From contig VFZN01000003.1 in the NCBI GenBank assembly GCA_016871195.1, forward strand, positions 189,902-253,901: a stretch of 64,000 nucleotides of DNA. The letters are read 5' to 3'. Origin of the DNA: Acidobacteriota bacterium. GTDB lineage: Bacteria; Acidobacteriota; Vicinamibacteria; Vicinamibacterales; UBA2999. The notes beneath the pieces are model-generated. The model ran no database searches, had not been told where the DNA came from, and worked only from the letters and a program-made list of their open reading frames with translations. Within the stretch, counting starts at the first letter, position 1, and each line of letters begins with the position of its first letter. Of this stretch, positions 20,241 through 29,260 are shown in pieces. The translations under genes and the position numbers were made by a program.

Positions 20241-21241
20241 TCGGCACCTCCGCGAATGGCGCGCTTGACGAGGTTCCGCACGAGCGGCACCTTGTAGGCA
20301 TTGTGACGCAGCGGCTCAGCGCCGGCCACGGCGAGGTCTGCGGCCTGCTCAGCCACCTCGGGCGTGCGGCTCTTGCCGGCGAGGAACGCTTCCACGGCCT
20401 CGAGGCGATGCGGGCGCGCGGCCACGCCGTTCACCACCATCCGCGTGCGGGTGATCGTCGACGCCGAGCCATCAATGGCTGCGGCGATATTGACCAGCGC
20501 AAAGTCCCACACCTGACGGTCGCGAACCTTCTCGAAGAAGAGTTCCTTGCCTGCCCACGTGCCGGGGATGCGGATCGCCGTCAGCAGGTCGCCCGGCTGC
20601 AACATGGTCAACCGGGTGATGTCGATGCCAGGGCCGACGAAGAAGTCCTGGGCAGACACGACCTGCTCGCGTCCCTCGCGCATGATCACGAACTGCGCAT
20701 CGAGAGCGATGAGGGTGGGCGCGGTGTCGGACGGGTTCACGGCCACGCAGCGGTCGGCCTCGAAAATCGCATGTTCGCGATTGAGCGAGGTCGGGGTGTC
20801 GGCGTAGCAGATGTTCCCCCCGGCACGGTAGCAGGGCCAACCGGCGCGGTAGTACCAGCAGCGCGCATCCTGCGCCAGATTTCCGCCCAGGGTGCCCTGG
20901 TTGCGAATCTGCGGCGAGGCCACGAGGCCCGCGGCCTCGGCGAGCATCCGGTACTTGCCCGTCACCAGCGGATCGCGGGTGATGGTCGTCAGCGTCGTGA
21001 GGGCACCGATTTCGATGCCCCCATCGCGTTCCTTGATGCCGCGCAGTTCAGAGACATTGCTGAGGTCGATGACGACCTTCGGCTTCTGAATGCGGTCTTT
21101 GAGCCAGTCGAACGTGTCGAGGCCCCCGGCCATGATCCAGGCATCACTGCCGTGGCGTTCCAGCAGACCAAGCGTGTCTGCCACCGACGCGGGCTGAAAC
21201 AGCTCGAACGCCGGCATTACGTCGCGAATCGAAGCAGGCAT
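20228..21241 (-). CDS. Xanthine dehydrogenase-family FAD-binding subunit (medium subunit) with Cys-rich insert
   Basis: SVADTLGLLERHGSDAWIMAGGLDTFDWLKDRI, ASPQIRNQGTLGGNLAQDARCWYYRAGWPCYRAGGNICYA. Confidence 0.9.
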   Translation of the reverse strand: MPASIRDVMPAFELFQPASVADTLGLLERHGSDAWIMAGGLDTFDWLKDRIQKPKVVIDLSNVSELRGIKERDGGIEIGALTTLTTITRDPLVTGKYRMLAEAAGLVASPQIRNQGTLGGNLAQDARCWYYRAGWPCYRAGGNICYADTPTSLNREHAIFEADRCVAVNPSDTAPTLIALDAQFVIMREGREQVVSAQDFFVGPGIDITRLTMLQPGDLLTAIRIPGTWAGKELFFEKVRDRQVWDFALVNIAAAIDGSASTITRTRMVVNGVAARPHRLEAVEAFLAGKSRTPEVAEQAADLAVAGAEPLRHNAYKVPLVRNLVKRAIRGGAEWTS

Positions 21242-21251
21242 CGCAGTCCTC

Positions 21252-23855
21252 CTAGACGAACGCCGTCAGCGTTTCATAGGCCGGTTTGCCAGTGGCCACC
21301 GACATCATGATCTGTTCGGGATGCACGGGAGTGCGGCGCAGCAGGCCATCGCCCACCGCATCGGCCAGCGCGCAAATCAGCGCACCGGCACCGGCACCGA
21401 TGGACGGTTCACCGATCCCCTTGGCGCCGATGGGATTGGTGGGGTCGGGAATCCCTACTGCATCCCACTTCATGGCGATGGGGTTGTCGAGAATCGTCGG
21501 GGGCTTGTTGTGGTGCAGGCGGTTCGACAGGCCCGCCCCATAGTGCGGATCGAACACCAGCTTCTGGCTGCGCACATGACCGAAACCCTGCACGGCACCG
21601 CCGTGGATCTGGCCGCCGAGGCTGTTGGGATGCATCACCGTGCCCACATCGGCCACGGCCAGATAGTCGACGATCTTATAGACGCCCGTTTCGACGTCGA
21701 CTTCGACCTCGATGAAGGCCGCCTGAAACGAGTATGTCTGACCGTCACGCGGCAGGTTGTCGCGGGCCACGCCCATGACGCCTAGCCCTGCCAGCGCCGC
21801 CGCCGACGCCTTCGTCATGCCATTCAGCTCCTTGGGCACCTCGTGACCGTCGAACTTCCCACCCAGCTGGATGGCACGCTCGGCAGCCTTGGCGAAGGTC
21901 ATGCCGCGACCAGGATTGCCCTTCCGGAAGACCCGCTCATTGGCCACGTCATAGTCGTCGGGCGAGCCGCCCATGTCGCGCGCCGCCAGTTCCTGCAGCG
22001 TGCGCTTCAGGGCCTGTCCTGCCGCGTAGTTGGCACGGCTGTGCGCGTAGGTGGTCTGGCTGCCGGCCTGCACCGAGCTCCAGGCCACATGGTTACCCGT
22101 GTTGCCCCAGATGACTTCGCACTTGTCCCACGGCATGTCGACCTGTTCGGCAATAACACGCGCCGTATCGATCACCGAGTGCGTGCCAAGGTTGCCGATG
22201 CCTTGGTGGATGTAGAGCTTGCCATCGGGCTTAATCACACACAGGCCGTCAACGCCGATCGAGCCGGCCGTGTAGGACCCGGTGGCCACGGCCACGCCGG
22301 TGACCTTGCTGCCGCGGCGCTGGCCGCTGCGGGCCTTGCGCTCTTCCCAGTTGAACATCTCGGCGCCCCGGTCGAGGCACTCCTTGACGTTGCAGCTGGT
22401 GAGCTTGTTGCGCGGACGGCCGGCCGGCGCATCGGGTGCCACCAGACCGAACACCGCATTGCCCTCGGGGCCATTGATCTTGCGGATGGCGATGCGGTCG
22501 ACGCCGAGCTTGCGCGCGGCTTCGTCGATCACCGGTTCGAAGAGCACCGAGGCCTGCAGGCCGCCGGGGGCGCGCTGCGAGACACCGGGAGGCGTATTGG
22601 TCGCTACCGAGACGCCCCGGAACCGCATGTTGGGCACCTGATACATCAGCGACGCGTTGTTCGCCGAGGTGGCATGGTCGCCCTGCCGACGATAGGGACC
22701 GGCCGCTTCGACGATGAAGACGTCGCAGGCGGTGACGCGTCCGTCCTTCTTGAAGCCCATGCGGACCCAGCCCTGATAGCCGGGGCGCGTGCGCCCGATG
22801 TAGGTCTCTTCCTCGCGCGAGATGCGCATCATGACCGGTCGGCCGTTGAGCTTCTTCGACAGCAACGCCGGAATCGCCATTGACTGAGCGCCCGGAATCT
22901 TGCTGCCGAAGCCCCCGCCGGTGAACTCACTGATCAGCACCACCTCTTCCGGCTTGATGCCCACCCACCCAGCCACGGAGGCGACCGTGCGGGCCACGCT
23001 CTGCGTGGAGCCGTGCAGGTAGAGCTTGCCATTCTGCCAGAAGGCCATCGCCGAGCGGGTCTCGAGCGGCTGGTGGCCGGTGGTCTGCTGGTAGTGGTCG
23101 CGCTCGATGATGAGGTCAGCCTCGGCGAAACCCTTTTCAATGTCTCCGAAGACCAGCGTCTCGGAGGCTTCCGCGTCGTGCGGGAACTTGCCCTCGGCGA
23201 CCGATGCGGCCTGCGCAGCCGTCCACTTGAGCGTCTGCAAGGAGGGGCCGACGAACACGTTACCCTCGGTGCGCCCGTTCGGGCCGCCGGGCTTCAGCGA
23301 GTCGAGCGGGTCGATGACAAACGGCAGCGGCTCGTAATAGACCACAATCTTTTCGATGGCGGCGGCAGCCAGTTCCTCAGACTCGGCAGCCACCGCCACA
23401 ATGGGTTCCCCCTCGTAGAGCGGCTCCTTGGTCAGGGCCACTTCGGGCGCGACCGGAGGACGGGGCGGCGCCGCAGGGGCCGCCGGGGCGCCCGCTGCAG
23501 GAGCGGCCGCACCAGCCGCCGCAGGAGCCGCGGCACCGGCCGCAGGGGCTGCTCCGGCTGCCGCACCAGCTGCACCCGCTGCGGGACGCGCAGGCGCCGC
23601 CGCAGGAGCGGGGGCCGGCGGCGCTGGGGGCGCCGGCATGTCGTCGGCGGTCAGCACGGCCAGCACACCGGGCATGGCCAGCGCGGCCGACGTGTCGATG
23701 CGCGTGATGCGCGCATGCGGACGCGGGCTGAGCAGGAGCTTGCAGAACAGCATGCCCTCGGCGCGGTAGTCTTCCGCATACCGCGCCTTCCCGGTGACCT
23801 TCGCCACCAGGTCGGGGGTGACGTAGTTTTTGCCGATGAGCTTGTAATCCGCCAT
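21252..23855 (-). CDS. Xanthine dehydrogenase-family molybdopterin-binding catalytic subunit
   Basis: MADYKLIGKNYVTPDLVAKVTGKARYAED...; VVLISEFTGGGFGSK; SQRAPGGLQ; GAKGIGEPSIGAGAGALICALADAVG. Start set at 23855; ORF track is extended upstream. Confidence 0.92.
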   Translation of the reverse strand: MADYKLIGKNYVTPDLVAKVTGKARYAEDYRAEGMLFCKLLLSPRPHARITRIDTSAALAMPGVLAVLTADDMPAPPAPPAPAPAAAPARPAAGAAGAAAGAAPAAGAAAPAAAGAAAPAAGAPAAPAAPPRPPVAPEVALTKEPLYEGEPIVAVAAESEELAAAAIEKIVVYYEPLPFVIDPLDSLKPGGPNGRTEGNVFVGPSLQTLKWTAAQAASVAEGKFPHDAEASETLVFGDIEKGFAEADLIIERDHYQQTTGHQPLETRSAMAFWQNGKLYLHGSTQSVARTVASVAGWVGIKPEEVVLISEFTGGGFGSKIPGAQSMAIPALLSKKLNGRPVMMRISREEETYIGRTRPGYQGWVRMGFKKDGRVTACDVFIVEAAGPYRRQGDHATSANNASLMYQVPNMRFRGVSVATNTPPGVSQRAPGGLQASVLFEPVIDEAARKLGVDRIAIRKINGPEGNAVFGLVAPDAPAGRPRNKLTSCNVKECLDRGAEMFNWEERKARSGQRRGSKVTGVAVATGSYTAGSIGVDGLCVIKPDGKLYIHQGIGNLGTHSVIDTARVIAEQVDMPWDKCEVIWGNTGNHVAWSSVQAGSQTTYAHSRANYAAGQALKRTLQELAARDMGGSPDDYDVANERVFRKGNPGRGMTFAKAAERAIQLGGKFDGHEVPKELNGMTKASAAALAGLGVMGVARDNLPRDGQTYSFQAAFIEVEVDVETGVYKIVDYLAVADVGTVMHPNSLGGQIHGGAVQGFGHVRSQKLVFDPHYGAGLSNRLHHNKPPTILDNPIAMKWDAVGIPDPTNPIGAKGIGEPSIGAGAGALICALADAVGDGLLRRTPVHPEQIMMSVATGKPAYETLTAFV
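23449..23640 (-). repeat. Ala/Pro(Gly)-rich low-complexity coding tract
   Basis: Encodes PAPPAPPAPAPAAAPARPAAGAAGAAAGAAPAAGAAAPAAAGAAAPAAGAPAAPAAPPRPP inside the catalytic subunit. Confidence 0.85.
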
Positions 23856-23857
23856 CG

Positions 23858-24493
23858 TTACGCCCTCCGCATCAGGTCGGCCGCATTCATCATGCAGTCG
23901 AGAATCTTGTTGTAGTCGGCGCAGCGGCACAGGTTCCCCGAGATGCCGTGCGCCAGTTCCGCACGCGTCGGCTGCGGGTTGACCTTGAGGAAGCCGACCG
24001 TCGCCATCACGAAGCCCGGCATGCAGAAGGCACACTGGAAGCCCTGCCCGTTGACCACCGCCTGCTGCACGGGATGCAGCGTGCCGTCGGCCGAGGCCAG
24101 GCCCTCGATGCTCACAATCTTTTTGCCGCGCACCGAGTGCGTCAGCACCGAGCATGCATAGTGCGGCACATCATCGACCAGCACCGTGCACGCGCCGCAT
24201 TCGGCGCGGTCGCATCCGAGCTTGGTGCCGGTCAGCCCCAGCTTGTAGCGGAGCGTTGTCGCCAGCGTCTCGTGCTTGGCCACGTCGACGCGGCGCTCCT
24301 GACCGTTCACGTTGAGCGTGAGCAAACGCTCGACGGCACCAGGCAGCGCGCTATCCTGGCCGGCCACATTGGCACGGAACATGTACGCCGATGCCGAGAC
24401 GGTGGCACCAGCCGCAATCACACCTTTGATGAAGTTCCGACGGGTAAACCCGGCCTGCTCGCCGGACGCGGTCGTGTTCGGGCCTTCAGACAT
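23858..24493 (-). CDS. (2Fe-2S)-binding subunit of Mo hydroxylase, Tat signal
   Basis: FTRRNFIKGVIAAGATVSASAY; CDRAECGACTVLVDD; CAFCMPGFVMA...GNLCRCADYNKIL. Confidence 0.92.
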   Translation of the reverse strand: MSEGPNTTASGEQAGFTRRNFIKGVIAAGATVSASAYMFRANVAGQDSALPGAVERLLTLNVNGQERRVDVAKHETLATTLRYKLGLTGTKLGCDRAECGACTVLVDDVPHYACSVLTHSVRGKKIVSIEGLASADGTLHPVQQAVVNGQGFQCAFCMPGFVMATVGFLKVNPQPTRAELAHGISGNLCRCADYNKILDCMMNAADLMRRA

Positions 24494-24558
24494 GGGACCT
24501 CCGGGAAATCGAGCGGATAGTAACAGATTTGCCCGCCACGGGAATACAGGAAAGATCG

Positions 24559-24576
24559 CCCGCCCCGGCGAGCGGG
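24559..24576 (-). terminator. Hairpin downstream of Sua5 gene
   Basis: Minus strand CCCGC-TCGCCGGG-GCGGG followed by CGATCTTTCC. Confidence 0.4.
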
Positions 24577-25650
24577 TCAGACGCGCACCACCCGGCCTTC
24601 CGCCGCCCGGGTCAACCGATCGCGAATGGCCGCGCCCAGCCCCGCCGGCCCCGCATCGCTCGCCAGTACAACGTCCGGCTGCTCAGCGTCCAGGTGACGC
24701 AGCGTCGCGAACAGTGCCGTCGCCATCGTCTGCGGGAGGGTCCGGCTCCCGCAGGCCCGCACCAGCACACGTCCCTGAGCCGCCAGCGCCGCCACGTCGG
24801 GGGCAAGGGCCAGCGCATCCTCGGCGGGGACCAGCAGCCCGACGCGCCGACCCTGGGCCGCCAGACGGCGGGCGTCCGTGGCGAGGCGTGCACAAACCGC
24901 GTCGACGGGGCCGACATATAGCGTCAGTGGTGCCGACGGGGCGTAGTGCCGCAACAACTGCCCCGGCGCCACCTGCGCCTCCGCCGCATCGCCGTGTTCC
25001 TCACGCACCACAATGTCGGGCACTACCACACGCAACTGCTCGAGCGTCACGCCTCCGGCGCGCCGCACCACCGGCGGCGTCACCGTGCAGTCGACGATTG
25101 TTGATTCGACGCCCACGGGCGTGGCCCCTCCGTCGAGCACCAGCGGAATCCGGCCTCCCAATTCGTCGCAGACATGCCCGGCCGTGGTCGGACTCGGCCG
25201 CGAGAACCGGTTGGCGCTCGGCGCGGCCACAGGAACACCGGCCGCCAGCAGCAACGCACGTGCGACCGGATGTGCCGGCACCCTGACCGCCACGGTCTCG
25301 AGTCCGGCAGTGACGTCGCCCGGCACATCGGGGTGGCGCGGCACGATCACCGTCAGCGGACCAGGCCAGAACGCCGCCGCCAACGTGCGCGCCGCAGGTG
25401 GCACCGACGCCGCCACGCGTGACAGATCGTCCACGCCGGCAAGATGGACGATCAGGGGGTCGGTCGACGGACGGCCCTTGGCGATAAATACGCCGCGCAC
25501 CGCCTCGGCACTCAGGGCGTTGGCCCCCAGACCATAGACGGTTTCCGTAGGAAATGCGACGAGGCCGCCCCGGCGCAGCAAATCTGCCGCGGCGTCGATG
25601 GCCGCAGGGTCGGGCGGCGTCTGGGTGACCACCCGCACCTCGGTGGTCAT
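24577..25650 (-). CDS. L-threonylcarbamoyladenylate synthase (Sua5/YciO/YrdC)
   Basis: RRGGLVAFPTETVYGLGANALSAEAVRGVFIAKGRPSTDPLIVHLA plus C-terminal Sua5 domain. Start 25650; track ORF is over-extended. Confidence 0.93.
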   Translation of the reverse strand: MTTEVRVVTQTPPDPAAIDAAADLLRRGGLVAFPTETVYGLGANALSAEAVRGVFIAKGRPSTDPLIVHLAGVDDLSRVAASVPPAARTLAAAFWPGPLTVIVPRHPDVPGDVTAGLETVAVRVPAHPVARALLLAAGVPVAAPSANRFSRPSPTTAGHVCDELGGRIPLVLDGGATPVGVESTIVDCTVTPPVVRRAGGVTLEQLRVVVPDIVVREEHGDAAEAQVAPGQLLRHYAPSAPLTLYVGPVDAVCARLATDARRLAAQGRRVGLLVPAEDALALAPDVAALAAQGRVLVRACGSRTLPQTMATALFATLRHLDAEQPDVVLASDAGPAGLGAAIRDRLTRAAEGRVVRV

Positions 25651-26696
25651 GAGACCTCGCGCCCTTCCACCCCGGGCAGTCGACCGCTGCCGATGAGCAA
25701 CATCACCACGCGTCCATAGCCGGCCACCCCCTCGGTCGCGCCCTGCGAACGCAGGGCGCGGTCGTAGACACCCCAGGCGGCACGGTCGAGCCACGCCACG
25801 CGGGCACGCTGGCGGTCGGCCACCGCCTGCAGGTCTCGACGAGGGCCGTCGGCCAGAGACTCGAGCACCATCGCCCGAGTGACCGGGTGCAGGTGCGAGG
25901 TGACCTCTGAGACCAGCAGGAGCCACCCGCTATACCGCGAGGAAACGTCGGCGCCCAAAGCGGCTAGCGCACCCACGAAGCTGGCGTCTTCTTCCCGGGC
26001 AAACCCCGACAGGTGGGCCCATTCATGGGCCAGCACCGACGGGCGCTCAGGGGGCGTCAGATCCGGGCTCAGATACGTTTCCAGAAAGAAGGGCGCCAGC
26101 AGGCCGTTGATGCCCACGGCCCTCAGATACGGCGCCATCCAGGGGTGCTTTGGCCGTGAGGGCACCGAGGCGCGCGTCCTGCCCAGCTGCGCCTCGACCC
26201 GGTGCCACGATTGCACCAGAGCCTCTGGGACACTGGTCGGGCCGGGAAAACCTGCAGCCTGTGCAGCGTCATACGTTCGGTTGGCTTCCCGTATCGCGGT
26301 CTCGGCGAGCTCGCGTACAGCCGTCGGTGTGACGCGTGCGGCGTCATAGCCCGGCAGCGTCGATTCGAGAGACGGGGTGCGATAGTGATGGCCCCACACG
26401 AGCAGGAACCACAGGTAGGCCCCCGAGCTCATGACCACCGTGCCAGCCATCCACCGCCCGCGACGACGGCGCGTGGCCCGCCAGCACGCGCGTGTCCACA
26501 GCAGCCACGCCACCACCACCGACGCGACGACGGCCTCGGCGACCGGCACATCCGTGCCATTGGAGAGTGGCGTGAGCAAGGCCTGAAGGAACGGGTACAC
26601 CCGGTGGGCGAGCACGGCTGCCAGCGGCGGAGGCCACGGTGCCAGGACCGTGAGCACCGCCATTCCGACGATTAGGCGACCGGGGTAGGTCCGCAT
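25647..26696 (-). CDS. DUF3810 family membrane protein, putative zinc metalloprotease
   Basis: N-terminal TM helices; VLAHEWAHLSGFAREEDASFVGALAAL (HExxH); 4-bp overlap with the Sua5 gene. Confidence 0.8.
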   Translation of the reverse strand: MRTYPGRLIVGMAVLTVLAPWPPPLAAVLAHRVYPFLQALLTPLSNGTDVPVAEAVVASVVVAWLLWTRACWRATRRRRGRWMAGTVVMSSGAYLWFLLVWGHHYRTPSLESTLPGYDAARVTPTAVRELAETAIREANRTYDAAQAAGFPGPTSVPEALVQSWHRVEAQLGRTRASVPSRPKHPWMAPYLRAVGINGLLAPFFLETYLSPDLTPPERPSVLAHEWAHLSGFAREEDASFVGALAALGADVSSRYSGWLLLVSEVTSHLHPVTRAMVLESLADGPRRDLQAVADRQRARVAWLDRAAWGVYDRALRSQGATEGVAGYGRVVMLLIGSGRLPGVEGREVS

Positions 26697-26723
26697 GCCC
26701 GCGGCCTCTGCACCAGCCGGGGC

Positions 26724-27128
26724 TTACGGAACCGTGAACGAAATTTCGTTGGACGACGGACTCATGCCGCACGCATTGCGCGCATAGACGCGGGCAAAGA
26801 TCGGCCCCGGCTTCACGGGCGCGGTGTAGGAGGTCTGGTTGCCGGGCACGGTAATGACCCCCTCGTTGCTCGCGCCCGATGTGCTGCCGACCTCCAGCAC
26901 ATAGTTGACAATCGGCTCGGTCCCCCCGGGGGCCTGCCAGACGCCGGTGGCCACACGATCCGCCAGGGTGTGCGTGAAGGTCCGCGGGGCATTCGGCGGA
27001 GCCGTGCAGTCGAACTGCCGGGACCCCGGACGTGACGCGCCTCCCTGAATCAACCACAGGGCGGCCAGGACCACAACCGCCACTGCCACCACCATCGCGA
27101 CCAGACCGTTCTTGTTCATCTGTTTCAT
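26724..27128 (-). CDS. Membrane-anchored single fibronectin type III-like domain protein
   Basis: N-terminal TM (GLVAMVVAVAVVVLAALWLI), then APPNAPRTFTHTLADRVATGVWQAPGGTEPIVNYVLEVGS...SNEISFTVP. Confidence 0.7.
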   Translation of the reverse strand: MKQMNKNGLVAMVVAVAVVVLAALWLIQGGASRPGSRQFDCTAPPNAPRTFTHTLADRVATGVWQAPGGTEPIVNYVLEVGSTSGASNEGVITVPGNQTSYTAPVKPGPIFARVYARNACGMSPSSNEISFTVP

Positions 27129-27187
27129 CTGTGCAGACCCGAAACGAAGCCGCCGCCCCCGGTCGGGGGACGGCGGCACCATGAGGT

Positions 27188-27265
27188 TGGTCGGGATGCC
27201 GGGATTCGAACCCGGGACCTCCTGCACCCCAAGCAGGCGCGCTAGCCAGGCTGCGCTACATCCCG
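27188..27265 (-). tRNA. tRNA-Pro(GGG), CCA encoded
   Basis: Minus strand CGGGATG..GCGCAGCCTGGCTAGCGC..CCTGCTTGGGGTGCAGG..CCGGGTTCGAATCCCGG-CATCCCG-A-CCA; cloverleaf arms pair; anticodon GGG. Confidence 0.95.
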
Positions 27266-27274
27266 ATCGGAGAC

Positions 27275-27718
27275 TTACCTTTGCGCCGCCGGAGGCGTGG
27301 AACCAGAGGTTCGCCGCGTCCGGGCCTTCCGCCTCGGTGGAGGCGGCACCAGTTCCAGTTCGGGCACCTCGCGCGAGTCGAGGCGCTCGAGCAACTCGCG
27401 CAACCCGTCACGCACGGCCCTGAGACGCTGGCGCGTGTCGTCGTCCCACGCCGGCATCCTTCGCGGCGCCACCGGCCCCTGCGGGCTGTCAAGTTGGCGC
27501 CTGACCCCGGCCAGCGTCAGCCCTTCATCGAACACTAGGGTGCGTATGCGGCGCACCAGTTCCACATCGTCAGGCCCGTAGAGTCTGGCGCTACCACCCT
27601 CCTCTGCCCGTCCCAACTGGGGAAACTCAGCCTCCCATGAGCGCAGCACATACGCCGGAACTCCGACGATGTCGCAGACCTCGGCGGCCTTCATCCACTC
27701 GCGCTCGGAGACTGCCAT
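27275..27718 (-). CDS. MerR-family transcriptional regulator
   Basis: WMKAAEVCDIVGVPAYVLRSWEAEFPQLGRAEEGGSARLYGPDDVELVRRIRTLVFDEGLTLAGVRRQL; starts at 27718, after a TATACT -10 at 27735-27740. Confidence 0.88.
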   Translation of the reverse strand: MAVSEREWMKAAEVCDIVGVPAYVLRSWEAEFPQLGRAEEGGSARLYGPDDVELVRRIRTLVFDEGLTLAGVRRQLDSPQGPVAPRRMPAWDDDTRQRLRAVRDGLRELLERLDSREVPELELVPPPPRRKARTRRTSGSTPPAAQR

Positions 27719-27761
27719 GCACTGACCGCCCTGCAGTATACCGGGTTTCACGCGAGGCCCG

Positions 27762-29156
27762 TCATTTTTCCTTTGACGGGCGCTTCCGTTCACGCGCGCC
27801 ATCGCCATCGACGCCCCTAGGCGCTCGACCACGCACGGTGAGCCGAATCGGCGAGCCGAAGAAGCCATACTGCTCTCGCAGGCGATTCTCGAGATAGCGG
27901 AGATATGAAAAATGCAGATCCGTCGCCACGTTGGTGAACAGCACAAAGGTCGGCGGCGCGACCGCCGTCTGCACGGCATACAGGATGCGCACCCGACGCC
28001 TCCCTGAGGCCACGGGGATGTGCACTGCCGTGATCTGCGCGATGAAGCGGTTGAGTTCCCCCGTCGACACGCGCGCCGTGCGGGCCTTCGCCACCCGGTC
28101 CACGGCTTCGAGGAGCTTCGAGGCCCGCTCACCGGTCTTCGCCGACACATGCAGCACCGGCGCAAAATCAAGGAACTTGAGGCGGTACCGGAGGTCTTCG
28201 TCGAACACTTTGGCCGCGTCGGGACCGCGTTCCTTCATGAGGTCCCACTTGTTCGCCACGATCACAATGCCCCGGCCGGCATCGACAGCAGCCCCGATGA
28301 TGGCCGCATCCTGGTCGGCAATGCCCGCCGTGGCGTCGAGCACCAGCACCACCACGTCGGCACGCTCAATCGCACGCCGCGCCAGCATCACACTCAGCCC
28401 CTCGATGGCGCCTGCCTTCGCCACCTTGCCGGGCCTCCTGATGCCGGCGGTGTCCACCAGACGCACTGACTGTCCGTGCCAAGTGAGCACCGAGTCGACC
28501 GAGTCGCGCGTCGTGCCCGGCACCTCTGACACAATCATGCGCTCTTCCTGCAACAGCAGATTGACGAGAGACGACTTCCCGGCATTGGGGCGTCCGACAA
28601 TCGCCACCGCAGTCTCGGACACGACCGGGACGGCGGTGGTCCGCATCCCCGCCGGCAGGCGCTCGACCACCGCCTCCATCAGGTCACCGACGCCGGTCCC
28701 GTGTTCGGCCGACACCTCGATGACCGGGTCGAATCCCAGCCGATGAAATTCGAGCACGCCGTCGCGCGTGCGCCGGTCGTCGGCCTTGTTGACCGCCAGC
28801 AGCACCGGAACGCCCGTGGTGCGCACCGCCGCCGCCACTTCTTCATCGCCGGCCACAAGGCCCTCGCGCCCATCGACCACCATGACAATTAAGTCAGCCG
28901 TCGCCAGCGCCCGCTGGCCGCGTTCGATGACCAGAGCATGCAAGGGGTCTTCACTCGCACCGAACAGGCCGCCGGTGTCGGTGAGCGTCAATGGACGTTC
29001 GCGCCAGGTCACGGTCTGAGTGATGAGGTCGCGGGTCGTGCCGGGGATCGGCGCGACGATCGATCGGCGTGTGCCGGCGACACGGTTGAACAGGGTCGAT
29101 TTACCGACGTTGGGGCGACCGACAAAGGCGACGACTGGCACGGAACGCTGTGTCAC
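27762..29156 (-). CDS. der: Ribosome biogenesis GTPase Der (EngA)
   Basis: Two G domains: GRPNVGKSTLFNR and GRPNAGKSSLVNLL; C-terminal KH-like domain; GTG start. Confidence 0.96.
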   Translation of the reverse strand: MTQRSVPVVAFVGRPNVGKSTLFNRVAGTRRSIVAPIPGTTRDLITQTVTWRERPLTLTDTGGLFGASEDPLHALVIERGQRALATADLIVMVVDGREGLVAGDEEVAAAVRTTGVPVLLAVNKADDRRTRDGVLEFHRLGFDPVIEVSAEHGTGVGDLMEAVVERLPAGMRTTAVPVVSETAVAIVGRPNAGKSSLVNLLLQEERMIVSEVPGTTRDSVDSVLTWHGQSVRLVDTAGIRRPGKVAKAGAIEGLSVMLARRAIERADVVVLVLDATAGIADQDAAIIGAAVDAGRGIVIVANKWDLMKERGPDAAKVFDEDLRYRLKFLDFAPVLHVSAKTGERASKLLEAVDRVAKARTARVSTGELNRFIAQITAVHIPVASGRRRVRILYAVQTAVAPPTFVLFTNVATDLHFSYLRYLENRLREQYGFFGSPIRLTVRGRAPRGVDGDGARERKRPSKEK

Positions 29157-29260
29157 GGGAGTGTCTCGATCTTACACAGCCCGAAGCACTTGCGGGGAAT
29201 GTTGACGAGGTGACAGAATTGCCGAGGCCATGTGCAGCGGGCCTCCGCTGCGGCCACGTC

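Noticed and set aside
23856-24155. ORF-track extension of the Mo catalytic subunit upstream to 24155
   Set aside because: Overlaps the 2Fe-2S subunit in another frame; the family N-terminus begins at MADYKLIGKNYVTPD (23855).
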